Of a stretch of 64,000 bases of DNA, positions 62,986 to 64,000 are shown piece by piece. The position numbers were made by a program, and so were the translations under genes. The notes under the pieces were generated by a model. It was given only the letters and a program-made list of their open reading frames with translations, searched no databases and had not been told where the DNA came from. Where the stretch lies: contig WYBT01000002.1 of the NCBI GenBank assembly GCA_011525785.1, forward strand, positions 1 to 64,000, in the 5' to 3' direction. How positions within the stretch are numbered: the stretch's first letter is position 1; each line of letters opens with the position of its first letter. This DNA comes from Planctomycetaceae bacterium (lineage in GTDB: Bacteria; Planctomycetota; UBA1135; GCA-002686595).

Positions 62986-63408
62986 ATGCGCAGCACGTTC
63001 GAGCAGCGCTTGACGGCTGATCTGCGCGCGCTGTCGGCGCTGGCGGCCGAGCTGCGCGCCTGGCTCGCGCTCCACGGCGTCGACCCGCAAGCGGTCCACG
63101 GCATCGACTTCGCGCTCGAGGAACTGGCCAGCAACTGCATCCGCCACGCACAGCTTCCCAGCGGCGCACAAGGCTGGATCGGCGTGCGCGTCGAGCTCAC
63201 GCGCGATGCCGTCGAGTTGCGGCTCGACGACGGCGGCGCGCCCTTCGACCCCACGCGCGCGCCGGCCCCGCCGCGCTTCTCGGACCTCGCCAGCGCGACC
63301 GCGGGCGGACGCGGCCTCCGCATGGTGCTCGAGCTGACGCCGGACCTGCGCTACGAGCGCGTGAACGAGCGCAACGTCGTTCGCGTGCGCGTTCCCCGCG
63401 CGCACTGA
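62986..63408 (+). CDS. RsbW/SpoIIAB-like anti-sigma factor Ser/Thr kinase
   Basis: This is a 140-residue HATPase_c_2 protein. The N box is DFALEELASNCIRHA, the G1 box RLDDGGAPFDPT and the G2 box GGRGLRMVLEL. It phosphorylates the STAS antagonist and binds either it or its target. It starts 10 bp after the STAS gene. Its target sigma factor is not encoded next to it; in organisms lacking SigB the output of such modules is often different. Confidence 0.93.
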   Translation: MRSTFEQRLTADLRALSALAAELRAWLALHGVDPQAVHGIDFALEELASNCIRHAQLPSGAQGWIGVRVELTRDAVELRLDDGGAPFDPTRAPAPPRFSDLASATAGGRGLRMVLELTPDLRYERVNERNVVRVRVPRAH

Positions 63409-63430
63409 AGCGCCGCCGGCGCCAACGACA

Positions 63431-63463
63431 ACGGGCGGCCGCGAGGGACTCGCGACCGCCCGT
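63431..63463. terminator. Bidirectional hairpin after the partner-switching operon
   Basis: A 15-nt stem (ACGGGCGG plus CGCGAG with complement, one mismatched base pair) with a 3-nt loop lies between the convergent stops at 63408 and 63489. No T-run is visible. Confidence 0.6.
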
Positions 63464-63488
63464 GTTCGAGGCCCGAGAGCCGCCGCGC

Positions 63489-64000
63489 TCAGGTGCGCGA
63501 GGCGTCGAAGATGCTCTGGATCGCCTCGTCGAGCGCCGCGTTGAACTCCTCGTCGCTCTGCTGCGCGCTGAGCCCTTCCGAGAGCGCGCGGCTGAAGCTC
63601 GCGATCATGCCCGGGTTGCGGGACAGGCGCGCGTTCGACTTGAGCCGGCTGTAGCCGCCCGAGAGCGCCACGACACGCACCACGTTGGGGTGCTCGATCA
63701 GGCGCGAGTAGAAGTCGTCCACCTCGGGGATGGTGAGCTTGAGCATCACGAGCTGGTCGGAATCGAGTTCGTCGAGCTTGGAGATGATCGCGTTCTCGAG
63801 CAGGCCCTCGGCCTCGACCTTGTCGGGGCAGTCGATGTCGACCTCGGGCTCGAGGATCGGCACCAGGCCCGCCGCGACGATCTCGAGGCCCACTTGGAAC
63901 TGCTGCGCGACGGCGCGCTCGATGCCGGTCTCGTTCGCCTGCTTGATCACCGAACGCATCTTGGTGCCGAACACGTTGTGCGAGCGCGCGCGCGCGAGCA
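63489..64000 (-). CDS. Fructose-bisphosphate aldolase class I (5' end outside window)
   Basis: The visible C-terminal 170 residues contain [32 protein letters not shown], the Schiff-base Lys region [13 protein letters not shown], the phosphate-binding [17 protein letters not shown] and [15 protein letters not shown], which together identify a bacterial class I aldolase. The enzyme cleaves fructose 1,6-bisphosphate in glycolysis. The frame is open to the right edge, and the natural start lies outside. A GTG at 63974 should not be taken as start, since homologous sequence (SHNVFGTK) continues before it. Confidence 0.93.
   Translation of the reverse strand, partial: LARARSHNVFGTKMRSVIKQANETGIERAVAQQFQVGLEIVAAGLVPILEPEVDIDCPDKVEAEGLLENAIISKLDELDSDQLVMLKLTIPEVDDFYSRLIEHPNVVRVVALSGGYSRLKSNARLSRNPGMIASFSRALSEGLSAQQSDEEFNAALDEAIQSIFDASRT

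Overview
The window is about 64 kb of very GC-rich bacterial DNA, and its gene content points to a member of the Planctomycetota. The evidence is the number of secreted proteins that end in a shared four-cysteine C-terminal module (starting YC-T-x-K-x-x-S-x-G-C), several ECF sigma factors paired with or fused to unusual partners (Ser/Thr kinases, a TPR-CHAT protein, carboxypeptidase-regulatory-like repeats), kinase-SUMF1 and kinase-TPR proteins, and a Gfo/Idh/MocA protein with a Tat-like signal. The lineage is inferred from this content; there is no rRNA or other marker gene in the window. Both ends cut through genes: clpB on the left and a class I fructose-bisphosphate aldolase on the right.

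Layout. 1-2500: the 3' end of clpB, then a short accessory stretch with an unrecognised gene of more AT-rich codon use, an orphan DUF433 antitoxin-like gene and a decayed copy of part of clpB. 2500-13510: a secreted beta-propeller protein, a catalase-peroxidase with a lipoprotein-type leader, a three-gene operon (small Xre regulator, membrane protein, serine hydrolase) preceded by two matched palindromes, and two secreted repeat proteins (Kelch-like and FG-GAP-like). 13524-17364: an ECF sigma factor, a membrane-anchored probable anti-sigma factor and a TPR-CHAT caspase-like protein in one overlapping operon. 17484-26424: a secreted subtilase, a secreted lectin-like protein, a large secreted RHS/YD-repeat protein and a small RHS/CFI-box protein. 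26657-32300: an ECF sigma factor with a kinase-SUMF1 protein, a glycosyltransferase-methyltransferase fusion and a globin. 32461-40029: secreted and outer-membrane proteins, a Gfo/Idh/MocA oxidoreductase and a lysyl-endopeptidase-like protease. 40205-48336: an erythromycin-esterase-like lipoprotein overlapping a MASE1 hybrid histidine kinase, then two more proteins with the shared C-terminal module. 48501-56110: an ECF sigma factor divergent from a kinase-TPR protein, an alpha-L-fucosidase-like glycosidase and a chemotaxis receptor. 56172-64000: an Asp/Asn beta-hydroxylase-like protein, a probable selenoprotein of the YHS/metal-binding type read through an in-frame TGA, ThpR, an ECF sigma factor fused through a membrane helix to an extracytoplasmic region, a partner-switching operon (FHA-PP2C phosphatase, STAS antagonist, RsbW-like kinase) and the aldolase.

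Themes. The window is dominated by secretion and surface functions and by signal transduction: four ECF-type sigma regions, two membrane Ser/Thr kinases, one hybrid histidine kinase, one chemoreceptor and one partner-switching module. The observations I would check first are the in-frame TGA in a C-C-x-x-C metal-binding motif at 57200, the recurring four-cysteine C-terminal module, the sigma/anti-sigma/CHAT operon and the twin operators before the Xre operon. No tRNA, rRNA, CRISPR array, insertion sequence or prophage was seen.
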